Source: an uncultured Burkholderiales bacterium (GTDB taxonomy: Bacteria > Pseudomonadota > Gammaproteobacteria > Burkholderiales > Burkholderiaceae_C). Taken from it: a stretch of DNA of 64,000 nt. Numbering within the stretch: the stretch's first letter is position 1; the number at the start of each line of letters is the position of its first letter. The notes under the pieces were generated by a model that was given only the letters and a program-made list of their open reading frames with translations, had not been told where the DNA came from and did no database searches. Below are positions 11,436 through 19,126 of this stretch, one piece after another. The position numbers and the translations under genes are program-made. The stretch is from NCBI GenBank assembly GCA_903822825.1, contig CAIJQQ010000016.1, positions 117,991 through 181,990 on the forward strand, read 5' to 3'.

Positions 11436-11981
11436 TTAAACGGTAAAGCCGGTCAGGTCGCCAGAGAGTTCGGATCGGGGATCCTTACCCAAGGGCGCTT
11501 CCAAATTGGGGTCGAGCAGGTCGGGATCTTTGGAATTCGCAATCCACCATAGCCACAGCGCTAACAGTGATGCCAATAATCCAAAGATAAATACGGTCAT
11601 GCTACCGATTACAGATGGAGATATGCCAATAGCCAATATGGTTATAAGCACAAGTGCTGTTACAGCAAAAGACCTAAGAGACCTATTTTCATCCTCGGCC
11701 CAAACAAGTTGCATGCAGGCAGTTCCGGCCAAAGCTGGAAAAAAAGTGATGATCGCTGTACGAAGCCCAGAAACGGACGATGAAGAGGGGCAGTCCATAT
11801 CTGCCAAGAACAGTAGGGAGTAAAGTTCAATCCAAACACCGCCAGCCCCGATCACAACGACCGCGATAAGAAAAAACATTACGAAGCTTGCATGGGCAGC
11901 GGGCTCTTTTGTGCGATTCCAGAGTTCATCCCACAGCAGCTTCCATGAAGTACTTAAATTGTTTGTCGTATTACCTGACAC
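11436..11981 (-). CDS. Multi-pass membrane protein of the Dnd operon, function unknown
   Basis: About 181 aa with four likely membrane segments: FVMFFLIAVVVIGAGGVWI, a central TAIITFFPALAGTACMQLVW, SFAVTALVLITILAIGI and VFIFGLLASLLALWLWWI, then an acidic soluble tail (SKDPDLLDPNLEAPLGKDP). The GTG at 11979-11981 is preferred because AGGAGAGG stands about 10 nt upstream; an ATG at 12038 would add 19 residues. Not recognised as a member of a named family. Its place between the DndE-FtsK gene and dndB suggests a role with the system, perhaps membrane anchoring; this is inference. Confidence 0.7.
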   Translation of the reverse strand: MSGNTTNNLSTSWKLLWDELWNRTKEPAAHASFVMFFLIAVVVIGAGGVWIELYSLLFLADMDCPSSSSVSGLRTAIITFFPALAGTACMQLVWAEDENRSLRSFAVTALVLITILAIGISPSVIGSMTVFIFGLLASLLALWLWWIANSKDPDLLDPNLEAPLGKDPRSELSGDLTGFTV

Positions 11982-12088
11982 TGCGCACCCCTCTCCTGAT
12001 TGTATTGGCACTAACTTCACAAGCTTAATGCAAAACAAAAGTATTAGCTATGAATAATTTTCAGCTAGAGGAAAACGGTTTCGCTTAT

Positions 12089-12175
12089 GCTGAATTACGA
12101 GTCACATGCGGACATGTCCGGGGCACAAAGTGAGCTGGCCCCCGATGCACGCCAGCCCGGTCATGTATGTTCAGC
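12089..12175. other. GC-rich palindrome-dense segment inside the AT-rich operon
   Basis: GCTGAA (12089-12094) and TTCAGC (12170-12175) form end repeats around a GC-rich stretch that contains a perfect 12-bp palindrome CGGACATGTCCG (12109-12120) and a hairpin GCTGGC/GCCAGC (12134-12139 / 12151-12156). The right end contains the stop codon of the DndE-FtsK gene. It may be a small inserted element, an RNA processing or attenuation structure, or chance. No coding capacity was seen. Confidence 0.4.
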
Positions 12176-13709
12176 GTGAAGAGACAATTTCTATTATGTG
12201 CTCTTTGTTTATGAGGACGCCATGTGCCCTTTGTGGTTGTTCGCCAGGCATTTTGAGAAGCATGTCACCAGCGCCCAGCAGGTTCTCCGCGCCCACCTCA
12301 TCCAGAATGATCTTGGATTCAGTTCCTTTTTGTACCGTGAGTGCTATGCGCGCAGGGATGTTGCTTCGAATTAAGCCAGAGAAGGTCTCAGAGTCTGGCC
12401 GCTGAGTAGCCAATACAAGGTGGATGCCAGCGGCACGGGCTTTTTGTGCAAGTTTAATGATGCTCTCTTCGAGTCCTTTGTCTTGTAAAACAAGATCTGC
12501 CAACTCCTCGATGAAAACGACAATGTAGGGCAGTTTTTGCCCTTTAGCGCGAGCTTCAGTTAAGTTGGACACACCTAGTGACTGGAATATCGAGTACCTG
12601 GACTCCATTTCAGATACAAGTTCGGTTAGGAATTCCTTGTACTCCGAAGCCTCGGTTGCAACCTTACCAAGATAGAGGTTACGTAGCTTTGAGTATGGGG
12701 AGAATTCAACCCTCTTGGGATCAATAAGTGCTAGAAGAAGGGAGCCCTCATCGTGTTTCAGCAGCAATGACAGGATAATTGAGTGGAGAGAGACGCTCTT
12801 GCCTGAACCTGTTGTTCCAGCAACCAAAAGGTGGGGGGCGCCAGCAAGGTCAAATGTTATATCTTGACCTGTAACAGAGACGCCAATGTAAGTCACCAAC
12901 TTGTTTGGATCATGCGGCGCCCTCTCAAGCCAATTTATCAACTGGTCAATGGAAACGGGGCGCCATGAACTTTTTGGCCTTGGAACATCAATGAAAACCG
13001 TCATAGCCTCATCGCCGTTAGACACGTTGGGGGCGTTGTCCCCAAGATTCATCGCCAGTGCTAGTCGGTCCAGGCTTTTATCAAGCTTGGATTTGTCATT
13101 TAAGTTGATGAGACGAACGCGATACCGTGTGACACGAGGACCGAAAATGATGTCCTTGACTTCCACTTTGATTCCGAGCTGTGCAAGCCCTTTAATAAGT
13201 AGGGCTGAGTCATCAGTTGGTGGGGTGATAACGAGTGAAGCTGGGTCTGTTAATTCGCGAGCTACTGGTGTTGCTGTTTCAGGCATCTCAGAACGGCGCG
13301 AGATCAATGTTTCAATAAAATTCTCATAGTTTTGATCCGCGTCTTGCCAGTCTTTGTAAAGTGCCTTCGCACCACGATGCCAATGGCAACGTATAGCGCT
13401 TCTTAGTGTCTCTTGACTGTTGACTATTGGTGCTTCAGTCTGGATGGAGTGTGCCACGAGCAGGCCTATCCAAGCACCGATGTTGTCAGTACTAAACAAG
13501 GCCTGAGCTGGCACTTCAATCCCTTTCGAGTCTGGCGTATCTTCGTTAAGTTTCCCCATGGCTAGACTCCGCCCGATCGCCAATCTGGCAAACTGAGCCT
13601 TTGTGTCAAGACCAAGTGAAGATTGCATTTCAATCGTGATCTTGTCCGCCTCTTGACTTGTACGAAAGCGGTTGCTCAAAATTATTTGAATATCAATATC
13701 ACTCATCAA
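12171..13709 (-). CDS. DndE-FtsK fusion protein
   Basis: The 512 aa combine two parts. Residues 1 to about 60 (IILSNRFRTSQEADKITIEM, then FARLAIGRSLAMG) match the DndE pattern of a short N-terminal SNR-RTS-EAD motif and a helical ARLA segment. Residues about 165-512 form an FtsK/SpoIIIE motor with Walker A GTTGSGKSV (K304) and Walker B VVFIEELADL (about 395-404), plus ATQRPDSE. DndE is thought to bind nicked DNA; FtsK-type motors translocate on DNA. The start overlaps the dndD stop by 4 nt, so translation is coupled. It presumably replaces stand-alone DndE. Confidence 0.8.
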   Translation of the reverse strand: MMSDIDIQIILSNRFRTSQEADKITIEMQSSLGLDTKAQFARLAIGRSLAMGKLNEDTPDSKGIEVPAQALFSTDNIGAWIGLLVAHSIQTEAPIVNSQETLRSAIRCHWHRGAKALYKDWQDADQNYENFIETLISRRSEMPETATPVARELTDPASLVITPPTDDSALLIKGLAQLGIKVEVKDIIFGPRVTRYRVRLINLNDKSKLDKSLDRLALAMNLGDNAPNVSNGDEAMTVFIDVPRPKSSWRPVSIDQLINWLERAPHDPNKLVTYIGVSVTGQDITFDLAGAPHLLVAGTTGSGKSVSLHSIILSLLLKHDEGSLLLALIDPKRVEFSPYSKLRNLYLGKVATEASEYKEFLTELVSEMESRYSIFQSLGVSNLTEARAKGQKLPYIVVFIEELADLVLQDKGLEESIIKLAQKARAAGIHLVLATQRPDSETFSGLIRSNIPARIALTVQKGTESKIILDEVGAENLLGAGDMLLKMPGEQPQRAHGVLINKEHIIEIVSSR

Positions 13710-15775
13710 ATTGCTCCGCTGAAGTATCGGTCTTCCTTAGCAACGGTCCTACCGATACCATCACCGACCTCCGTGTGCTCAAGAAGATATGTTTTGCAAA
13801 CATTCTTTTTTATGGTCTTGTAGTGCGCCGGGCTAATTTCTTCATCTTGCGATAACAAGATGACTTGTCTACTCCCGTCACTCGTCCAGAAATCAAAAAT
13901 ATTGGCGCGGTGCTTGCTATCAAGTCTGCCAAGTGGAGTGTCAACAACGAGAGGGGCGTCAATCTTTGAAACTTCGGCAAGACCAGCAATTAAGGCTGTT
14001 GCAAAGATTTGGTTCTCTCCCGCTGAACGATCGAAATTAAGCTCCTTACCGTTTGCGCTAAGGATAGATGTTGTTCCATCATTATCGATAACAATCTTTG
14101 CAACCTGACTCTTATGTGCAAGTTGCTTATAGACACGAGTCATTGCATTCGCAAGCTGCTTCACCTTGAGAGGGAAAAGCTGTGGGATAACTTCCTCAAT
14201 TACCTTACGAGTACGTTGTGACTTGTCAATCAAACTCCTATCTGGGCTTGAAGAGTCTCTTCTTTGTCGTTCGCTCTCATAGGTTGCTCGTGTTTGGTGA
14301 ATCAGGGCTTCTAGACTTGTGATTTCACGTCCCAAGTTACCCGTTTGAGCTTCAAGCGAATCGATTTTTTGCATGATCTCGTTAAGCTGAATTTTCAGCT
14401 GGCTGAGCGTTCCATCACGGTCAATACCTTCAATTCGTGAAATCTGACGGCTTACCTCGTCAATACGTTTGTCAAGATCGCCCTTCTGCATCAGTAGGTC
14501 GTTGACTTCTTTTTGACCAACGGTCAAACCACCCAAAAAGCGGATTGCTTTTTGTTTGAGTTCATCATGTAGGTAGTCATGAACAAACTCATCCGCACAA
14601 TTAGGCGGAGGAGGTAAGAACAGTGACTGCCACGCAGCTTCTACTCTTTTTTCAAGTGCCGAAATTTGTTCCTGGGTCAGATCAGGGTTGAATGCAAAAT
14701 TTTCAGCCTTGAGAAGTTGATAAAAGAATTTCTCTTGCTTTGGTTGCAGGGCTCTACACTCTGTCTGCCATTTGGTGAGGGCAATCTCGCTGTTGATTTG
14801 GTCCTTGAATTCTTGTAGAAGTTTTGTGGGCATGAGATAAAACGGAAGCTTATCTGCAACGATCTTGGAGAGTTGACTCTCAGTAGATTTTTTGGCGGAC
14901 CTTAACTGTTCACGCTCTTCAACAAGATCTTTAACAGTGGATATTTCCCCGCCACCGCCGCCAGCTGCAACAATTCTGTCCAGAAGGGACTTTCGCTCAG
15001 CTTTCAATTGAGCTGTCTCAGCAGTGTTACTTTCTAGTATTGATTTTGCAGTCCCCAGCTTAGTCTCTTCATCGTGCAACTTCTGCTGGAGTTGATCGAG
15101 ATTATTTTGGTCGAAGTTCGTAAGGCGCGACCTTTTTTGGTCTTCAAATGCTTTGAGACGCTCAGACAAATTCCGAAGAAGAACGACTCCCAGCAAACCC
15201 TCAAGGCCTTGCTTGACTTGCTCGATTCGTGATTGATCCGCTAGCTTTTTGACCTCTTCACCGTCAAAGAAAAAGAAGGGTGCTATGTGGGCGGGAACAT
15301 ATTGTTCTTCTAGCATTTCGCTCAAAGCGAAGCCTCGTTCCCCGTCTTTCTTTGGTGTACCAGCTACCTCGCGGTTCACTTCTCTGACTATGGTCTCTTC
15401 ATCACGCCAGTTTCCATTGGCTCTGAAATACCAACGTCGGGTGATGTCAATACCTTTGGTTTTGGTCCTGTTTATTACAATGCGAACCGACATTATGTTG
15501 TCAGAACCATCCCGCTTAGCTTCTCCGTTAAGTGCTTTTTCAAGGAATGTCGGGTAGCCCCTGTACTCGTCTGTTTTTAGACCTGCTCTGGCAAGGTGCG
15601 GAAGTGCATCTTTTCCATAGAGACACAAATAAAGTGCTTCAAGGATTGTTGTTTTGCCAAAGCCGTTCATGCCTCCGACAAGGACGATATTTTTGCCTTC
15701 CGTCGGCTCGGGAAACTTAAGTTCAGCGTGTTGGTAGCTCTTGAATTTTGTGAGCTCAATCTTGGAGATGTACAT
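13706..15775 (-). CDS. dndD: DNA phosphorothioation ATPase DndD (SMC/Rad50-like)
   Basis: ABC-type ATPase with an SMC-like layout, 689 aa. Walker A is GGMNGFGKTT (residues 34-43); the Q-loop region reads PFFFFDGEEVKKLADQ; long coiled coils fill residues about 200-540; the signature is FDRSAGENQIFATAL and the Walker B/D-loop is APLVVDTPLGRLD. This is the diagnostic layout of DndD, which works with DndC during sulfur insertion into the DNA backbone. It lies 10 bp downstream of the small gene and overlaps the DndE-FtsK start. Confidence 0.88.
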   Translation of the reverse strand: MYISKIELTKFKSYQHAELKFPEPTEGKNIVLVGGMNGFGKTTILEALYLCLYGKDALPHLARAGLKTDEYRGYPTFLEKALNGEAKRDGSDNIMSVRIVINRTKTKGIDITRRWYFRANGNWRDEETIVREVNREVAGTPKKDGERGFALSEMLEEQYVPAHIAPFFFFDGEEVKKLADQSRIEQVKQGLEGLLGVVLLRNLSERLKAFEDQKRSRLTNFDQNNLDQLQQKLHDEETKLGTAKSILESNTAETAQLKAERKSLLDRIVAAGGGGGEISTVKDLVEEREQLRSAKKSTESQLSKIVADKLPFYLMPTKLLQEFKDQINSEIALTKWQTECRALQPKQEKFFYQLLKAENFAFNPDLTQEQISALEKRVEAAWQSLFLPPPPNCADEFVHDYLHDELKQKAIRFLGGLTVGQKEVNDLLMQKGDLDKRIDEVSRQISRIEGIDRDGTLSQLKIQLNEIMQKIDSLEAQTGNLGREITSLEALIHQTRATYESERQRRDSSSPDRSLIDKSQRTRKVIEEVIPQLFPLKVKQLANAMTRVYKQLAHKSQVAKIVIDNDGTTSILSANGKELNFDRSAGENQIFATALIAGLAEVSKIDAPLVVDTPLGRLDSKHRANIFDFWTSDGSRQVILLSQDEEISPAHYKTIKKNVCKTYLLEHTEVGDGIGRTVAKEDRYFSGAI

Positions 15776-15785
15776 TCCTCAATCC

Positions 15786-16031
15786 TTAGTCAAAGCGACC
15801 CAAAATTTCCTCAAACCTCGGATAAATACCGTGCGCTCTTTCCTGATGTTGCCTCTCGCGCTGTAATGCAACAAGTTCAGTTATTACGTCGATCGGAACC
15901 GAGTGCTCAATACATACCTTCATGAGAATGTTATATGCAGCATCATCAGCCCACAGCGGCAAGTCGGTCAGTGATACGTTTTCTTCAGTGTCGTTAAACA
16001 TTTGCAAGACTCTCCTGATTCTGTAGTTCAA
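15786..16031 (-). CDS. Small protein between dndC and dndD
   Basis: An 81-aa, acidic, soluble-looking protein (start MNYRIRRVLQMFNDTEENVS; core DAAYNILMKVCIEHSVPIDVITELVALQRERQH). Its first codons overlap the end of dndC by 38 nt and it ends 10 bp before dndD, so it is translationally embedded in the operon. Short proteins in this position are seen in several dndC/dndD-like modification loci, but no function is known to me. An ATG at 15998-16000 (MFNDTEENV) is an alternative start. Confidence 0.7.
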   Translation of the reverse strand: MNYRIRRVLQMFNDTEENVSLTDLPLWADDAAYNILMKVCIEHSVPIDVITELVALQRERQHQERAHGIYPRFEEILGRFD

Positions 16032-17118
16032 AGGCCCAAATACGATGTATCAACTCAACCTCCTCTGAAGTGATTAATGTTCCACCAAAGGCGCTTTCGG
16101 TATCGTGCAGGCGTTGAAGGATTTCTTTTCTAGCTTGTATGGTGAAGGGACCTGGAATATGTTTACCTGTTAGATCAAAAGTCAGGCGACCGTTGCGGCG
16201 TATCGCGCTTCTATAAGTTGGATCATTTCTTATTGACACAAGCCAGTTTCGAAATTCAACCAAGGGTTTATAAACTTCCTTGCCCGAATCAATAAACCCT
16301 TGCAACGATCTATCTTTTTCAACCACGGTGCAGGTCCAACATCCGAATCGACTGTTATTTGTGCCGCACCCCGGTGCCTCATCCTTGCTAAGAACGACTG
16401 GACACTCGCCGCCTTCAGCATCACGATAAAGTTGAAATAGATCACGATGGCTTCCCCCCCATGGTGCCTGATGTGATCCTAAAATTTCCCATACTTCATC
16501 TGTTGATAAGTCAACAATCGGCCTAAAAATGAAGGCGCCAATAAGTGTGTTGTGGGGTGTTAGGTTAGTGTCTACGATATCTTTATAACGCTCAATACGC
16601 TTCATGCGGCTTATGCTTTCAGCCTTCCTGACACCAAGAAGAACAATTGCGGACTTGAACTTAGCTATGTTGTCTTTGATGTAAGTGCTAGTAGGTTGAA
16701 TTTTCAGCCTATCGGTGCACCATCTCATTTGTTGATTGGGGCTGGGGTATCCCTTGCCAATTAAGAGTACCCAGAAAGTCTGGTTAGGTTCTGGCTTGGT
16801 CCGAATGACACTTATAGGCAGTCCCATGGCCTCGCCCCCAGCTTTGATTGCCGTTGTTGATGCATCAAGGTGTGCAAGTACCAATGGGCTTTCAACCATC
16901 GTATCGTTTGACACAATATGAATCTCACGCTGTCGCATTGAGGGTGGGATTTCCTCAAGGGCTTGAAATACGGCGTGTGCTACCAAAGTGGAGTCTTTGC
17001 CGCCAGAGAAGCCAACAATCCATGGATAACTTTGCGCCTCCGAAAGGTACTCGTCTTTTACCAGTTGGATGATGTCTCTCCACTTTTCATCCGTGGTCTG
17101 CAGGTCTTGGTCGGTCAT
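15994..17118 (-). CDS. dndC: DNA phosphorothioation sulfurtransferase DndC
   Basis: PAPS-reductase-like ATP pyrophosphatase and iron-sulfur protein that activates the DNA backbone for sulfur replacement. The 374 aa carry the PP-loop SGGKDST (residues 38-44), MRWCTDRLKIQP, and a cysteine cluster including APGCGTNNSRFGCWTCTVVEKD-type spacing for a 4Fe-4S cluster. First gene of the core operon, with an AT-rich 200-bp region upstream holding two operator-like palindromes. The sulfur donor DndA is not in the window; a housekeeping cysteine desulfurase may serve instead. Confidence 0.9.
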   Translation of the reverse strand: MTDQDLQTTDEKWRDIIQLVKDEYLSEAQSYPWIVGFSGGKDSTLVAHAVFQALEEIPPSMRQREIHIVSNDTMVESPLVLAHLDASTTAIKAGGEAMGLPISVIRTKPEPNQTFWVLLIGKGYPSPNQQMRWCTDRLKIQPTSTYIKDNIAKFKSAIVLLGVRKAESISRMKRIERYKDIVDTNLTPHNTLIGAFIFRPIVDLSTDEVWEILGSHQAPWGGSHRDLFQLYRDAEGGECPVVLSKDEAPGCGTNNSRFGCWTCTVVEKDRSLQGFIDSGKEVYKPLVEFRNWLVSIRNDPTYRSAIRRNGRLTFDLTGKHIPGPFTIQARKEILQRLHDTESAFGGTLITSEEVELIHRIWAFELQNQESLANV

Positions 17119-17189
17119 TTTGTGTGGCTTTGGGTCATCTATCTGCTGCTATATAGGTTCAAGCTAGTGTACTGGACGGATCGTTTAAT

Positions 17190-17241
17190 TGACGTTACGT
17201 CAGGCCTGTTACCTTGCGATGTTTTTATCGTCGCATCGCAA
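17190..17241 (-). promoter_or_regulatory. Two operator-like palindromes upstream of dndC
   Basis: A perfect palindrome TGACGT-T-ACGTCA (17190-17202) lies close to a wide inverted repeat TTGCGATG (17214-17221) / CATCGCAA (17234-17241), 72-123 bp upstream of the dndC start, in the AT-rich 17119-17320 gap. Such sites suit repressor binding, for example by the DndB-like protein or an unlinked factor. No -10/-35 pair could be assigned with confidence. The rest of the gap to 17320 shows no gene. Confidence 0.5.
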
Positions 17242-17320
17242 ATTTAACTGTTTTAATTTATTTGTTAAATTTCACTTATAAATTTTTATTAATTATTGAG
17301 TATGGCTACATTAATACTAA

Positions 17321-18097
17321 TTATAAGAACCCGAACCGCCTCGCATGCGCCTCCAAAAACGCAGGCGCAGGCCGAAAGCGTTCTGGCAGGCGAATCGCCT
17401 GCCCTTGGCATTGCGCCAAGCTGCTTTGTGCAAACGGGTCCAACTCGGCGTGACGCAGCGCTTCGCCCACGCGGATGGTGAAGTCCGGTAACACCGTGAT
17501 CAGCCCTTGGTCATAGGCCCGGTCGTGCAGGGCCGACAGGCACAGGCCGTTGCTGGGGTTCAGGCGGTTTTGGGTGTCCATGCTCCACGGCACGATGTGG
17601 CTGGCCACCAGCAGCTTGGGCACGCGCAGGCCGCTCATGCAGCAAGTGGCGTTGTAGCTGGCCAAGATGGCGCGGCGAAACCGGGCTTGGTTGACGCGCA
17701 CCTGCACGATGGCCGTGGTGGTTTTGCCTTCTTCAATGTTGGGCACTTCGTCCAGCACGTCCACAAAGGGCGGCAGGCCGTTTTGTTCTGCATAGTGGCC
17801 AAAGGACGTGGCCGCTTCTGTCACCACGGGGTCGTTGGCCGCCAAAAACTCGTTCCAAATGTGTTGGTCCAGCTTGGACGCATTGCCCATGCCGCGTCGG
17901 CCACTGGCCACAACTTGAGGGTCGAGGCTGGCCAAGTTGACCAGCTTCATGGCCACAGCGCTGGCGGTGCGCCCAATCCACTGCGACAACTGCACGATGC
18001 GCGGTTGGTTGCGGTGCAGCTGGCCAAACGGCAGTTGCAGGTAAATGTGAAACGCCGCCAATGTTTCGTTGCGCGTCCAGTCGGTGGATCGTGGCAT
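17321..18097 (-). CDS. HNH endonuclease, putative restriction enzyme
   Basis: The 258-aa protein has a C-terminal HNH nuclease: CCMSGLR, SHIVPWSMD (first His), NPSNGLCLSALHDRAYDQGL (Asn and last His; residues about 165-215). The N-terminal 100 residues (WTRNETLAAFHIYLQLPFGQ, AVAMKLVNLASLDP) resemble the recognition half of widespread HNH restriction-like proteins, but I cannot place it in a named domain. It lies 202 bp upstream of dndC on the same strand but is GC-rich like the core genome. It is the only nuclease candidate next to the modification genes. Confidence 0.8.
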   Translation of the reverse strand: MPRSTDWTRNETLAAFHIYLQLPFGQLHRNQPRIVQLSQWIGRTASAVAMKLVNLASLDPQVVASGRRGMGNASKLDQHIWNEFLAANDPVVTEAATSFGHYAEQNGLPPFVDVLDEVPNIEEGKTTTAIVQVRVNQARFRRAILASYNATCCMSGLRVPKLLVASHIVPWSMDTQNRLNPSNGLCLSALHDRAYDQGLITVLPDFTIRVGEALRHAELDPFAQSSLAQCQGQAIRLPERFRPAPAFLEAHARRFGFL

Positions 18098-18205
18098 GTG
18101 TTGTTCTCCCTGATCGCGGATGTTAGCTGTCCTCGTCCCACGGGATCGGTTTGGCTTGTCTGCGCAAATCGTTGGGGCGGGTGTTTTGCCTGGGTCAAGA
18201 AGAAC

Positions 18206-18958
18206 TCACCACTTCTCGCGCCCCGCACGCACCTCGTCCAGCATCCCCACCACCAGCGTGCGCACCTGCACAGGCTCTTGCGCTTGCGCGTCGAGCGCCA
18301 TCACCCCCCGCAGCCCCACCCCAAAGCTCTGAAAGCCTTGCCCGTCCCATTGGGCGCTGCTGTCAATGCAGTCGTGCTGGTGGCCATGCACCGTCATGCG
18401 CACGCCCATGCGGCGGGCCAGTGAGTCCAGCTCTTTGAAGCCGTGTTCGTGGTAACCGGGTGCTTCGTGGGTGATGAGGATGTCGGCTTGCAGCGCGGCC
18501 AGTTGTTCCACCTCGGCGGGGTAGATGGTGGACCAGTGCTTGAGGTGCACGCCACCTTGCCAGCGGTCTTGGTGCGGGGTTTGGCTGGCATGTTCTTCGC
18601 GGTTGCGAAACTTGGGCGCTTGTGCGTCTTTGGGGTACCACACCGCACCGCGAAACACGCCGCCCAGCCCGGCGATGCGCGTGCCGCAGGGCAGCTTGAT
18701 CACGCGGCCATGGACGTGCCGCTCGGCCAGCTCGGGGTGCCAGACGTTGGCAAAGTTGCCCGCATGGTCGGTGTCGTGGTTGCCGTGGATGAACCAGATG
18801 CGCTCCCAAATGGCTTCCAGCTCGATGTGCAGCGGGCGTGTGGGCTCCAGATCGCCCAGCAAGATCACGGCGCGGGCGTGGGTTTGCAAGGCGGCATCAA
18901 TGATGTGCTGCCATTGGCCGTGCGGGTCGCCGCAAAAGAGGATGGGGCCGAGGTGCAT
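18206..18958 (-). CDS. Metallophosphoesterase
   Basis: Calcineurin-like phosphoesterase of 250 aa with the metal-binding series FCGDPHGQW, LLGDLEPTR, IHGNHDTDH, ILITHEAPGYH and TVHGHQHD. The ATG at 18956-18958 starts MHLGPILFCGDPHG and puts the first metal motif at residue 10, as expected; the frame upstream is open to 19135 but looks non-coding. The substrate is not predictable. It is separated from the HNH gene by 108 bp on the same strand and is divergent from fic. Confidence 0.85.
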   Translation of the reverse strand: MHLGPILFCGDPHGQWQHIIDAALQTHARAVILLGDLEPTRPLHIELEAIWERIWFIHGNHDTDHAGNFANVWHPELAERHVHGRVIKLPCGTRIAGLGGVFRGAVWYPKDAQAPKFRNREEHASQTPHQDRWQGGVHLKHWSTIYPAEVEQLAALQADILITHEAPGYHEHGFKELDSLARRMGVRMTVHGHQHDCIDSSAQWDGQGFQSFGVGLRGVMALDAQAQEPVQVRTLVVGMLDEVRAGREKW

Positions 18959-19126
18959 GATTTTTCGAACAGTGCGTTCACATTGTGAGGTACTGGTAAG
19001 GCCTTTTTTTCTTTTACTGTTTAGCCCGTTGGTTGCATGCTCAAAATGAGCGTGTTTTGTGCATGTGATGGTTGATGTGCTCAAAAAATTTGATTTTTGT
19101 GCATGTGGGTGTAAAAATAAATACAA
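18959..19126. promoter_or_regulatory. Divergent promoter region with repeats upstream of fic
   Basis: AT-rich gap between the phosphoesterase and fic. It contains a palindrome GCTCA-AAA-TGAGC (about 19037-19049), two copies of TTTTGTGCATGTG (about 19053-19065 and 19096-19108) and two of TGCTCAAAA. Repeated, symmetric motifs at this position suggest an operator, perhaps for the Fic protein itself, which has a DNA-binding-like C-terminus. Confidence 0.45.

Noticed and set aside
17321..18097. Calling the HNH N-terminus a sulfur-binding domain
   Set aside because: The cavity residues of characterised sulfur-binding domains could not be located by eye; left as a test.
17507..18424. 305-codon rightward frame over the HNH and phosphoesterase genes
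   Set aside because: Opposite frame of two genes with clear catalytic motifs.
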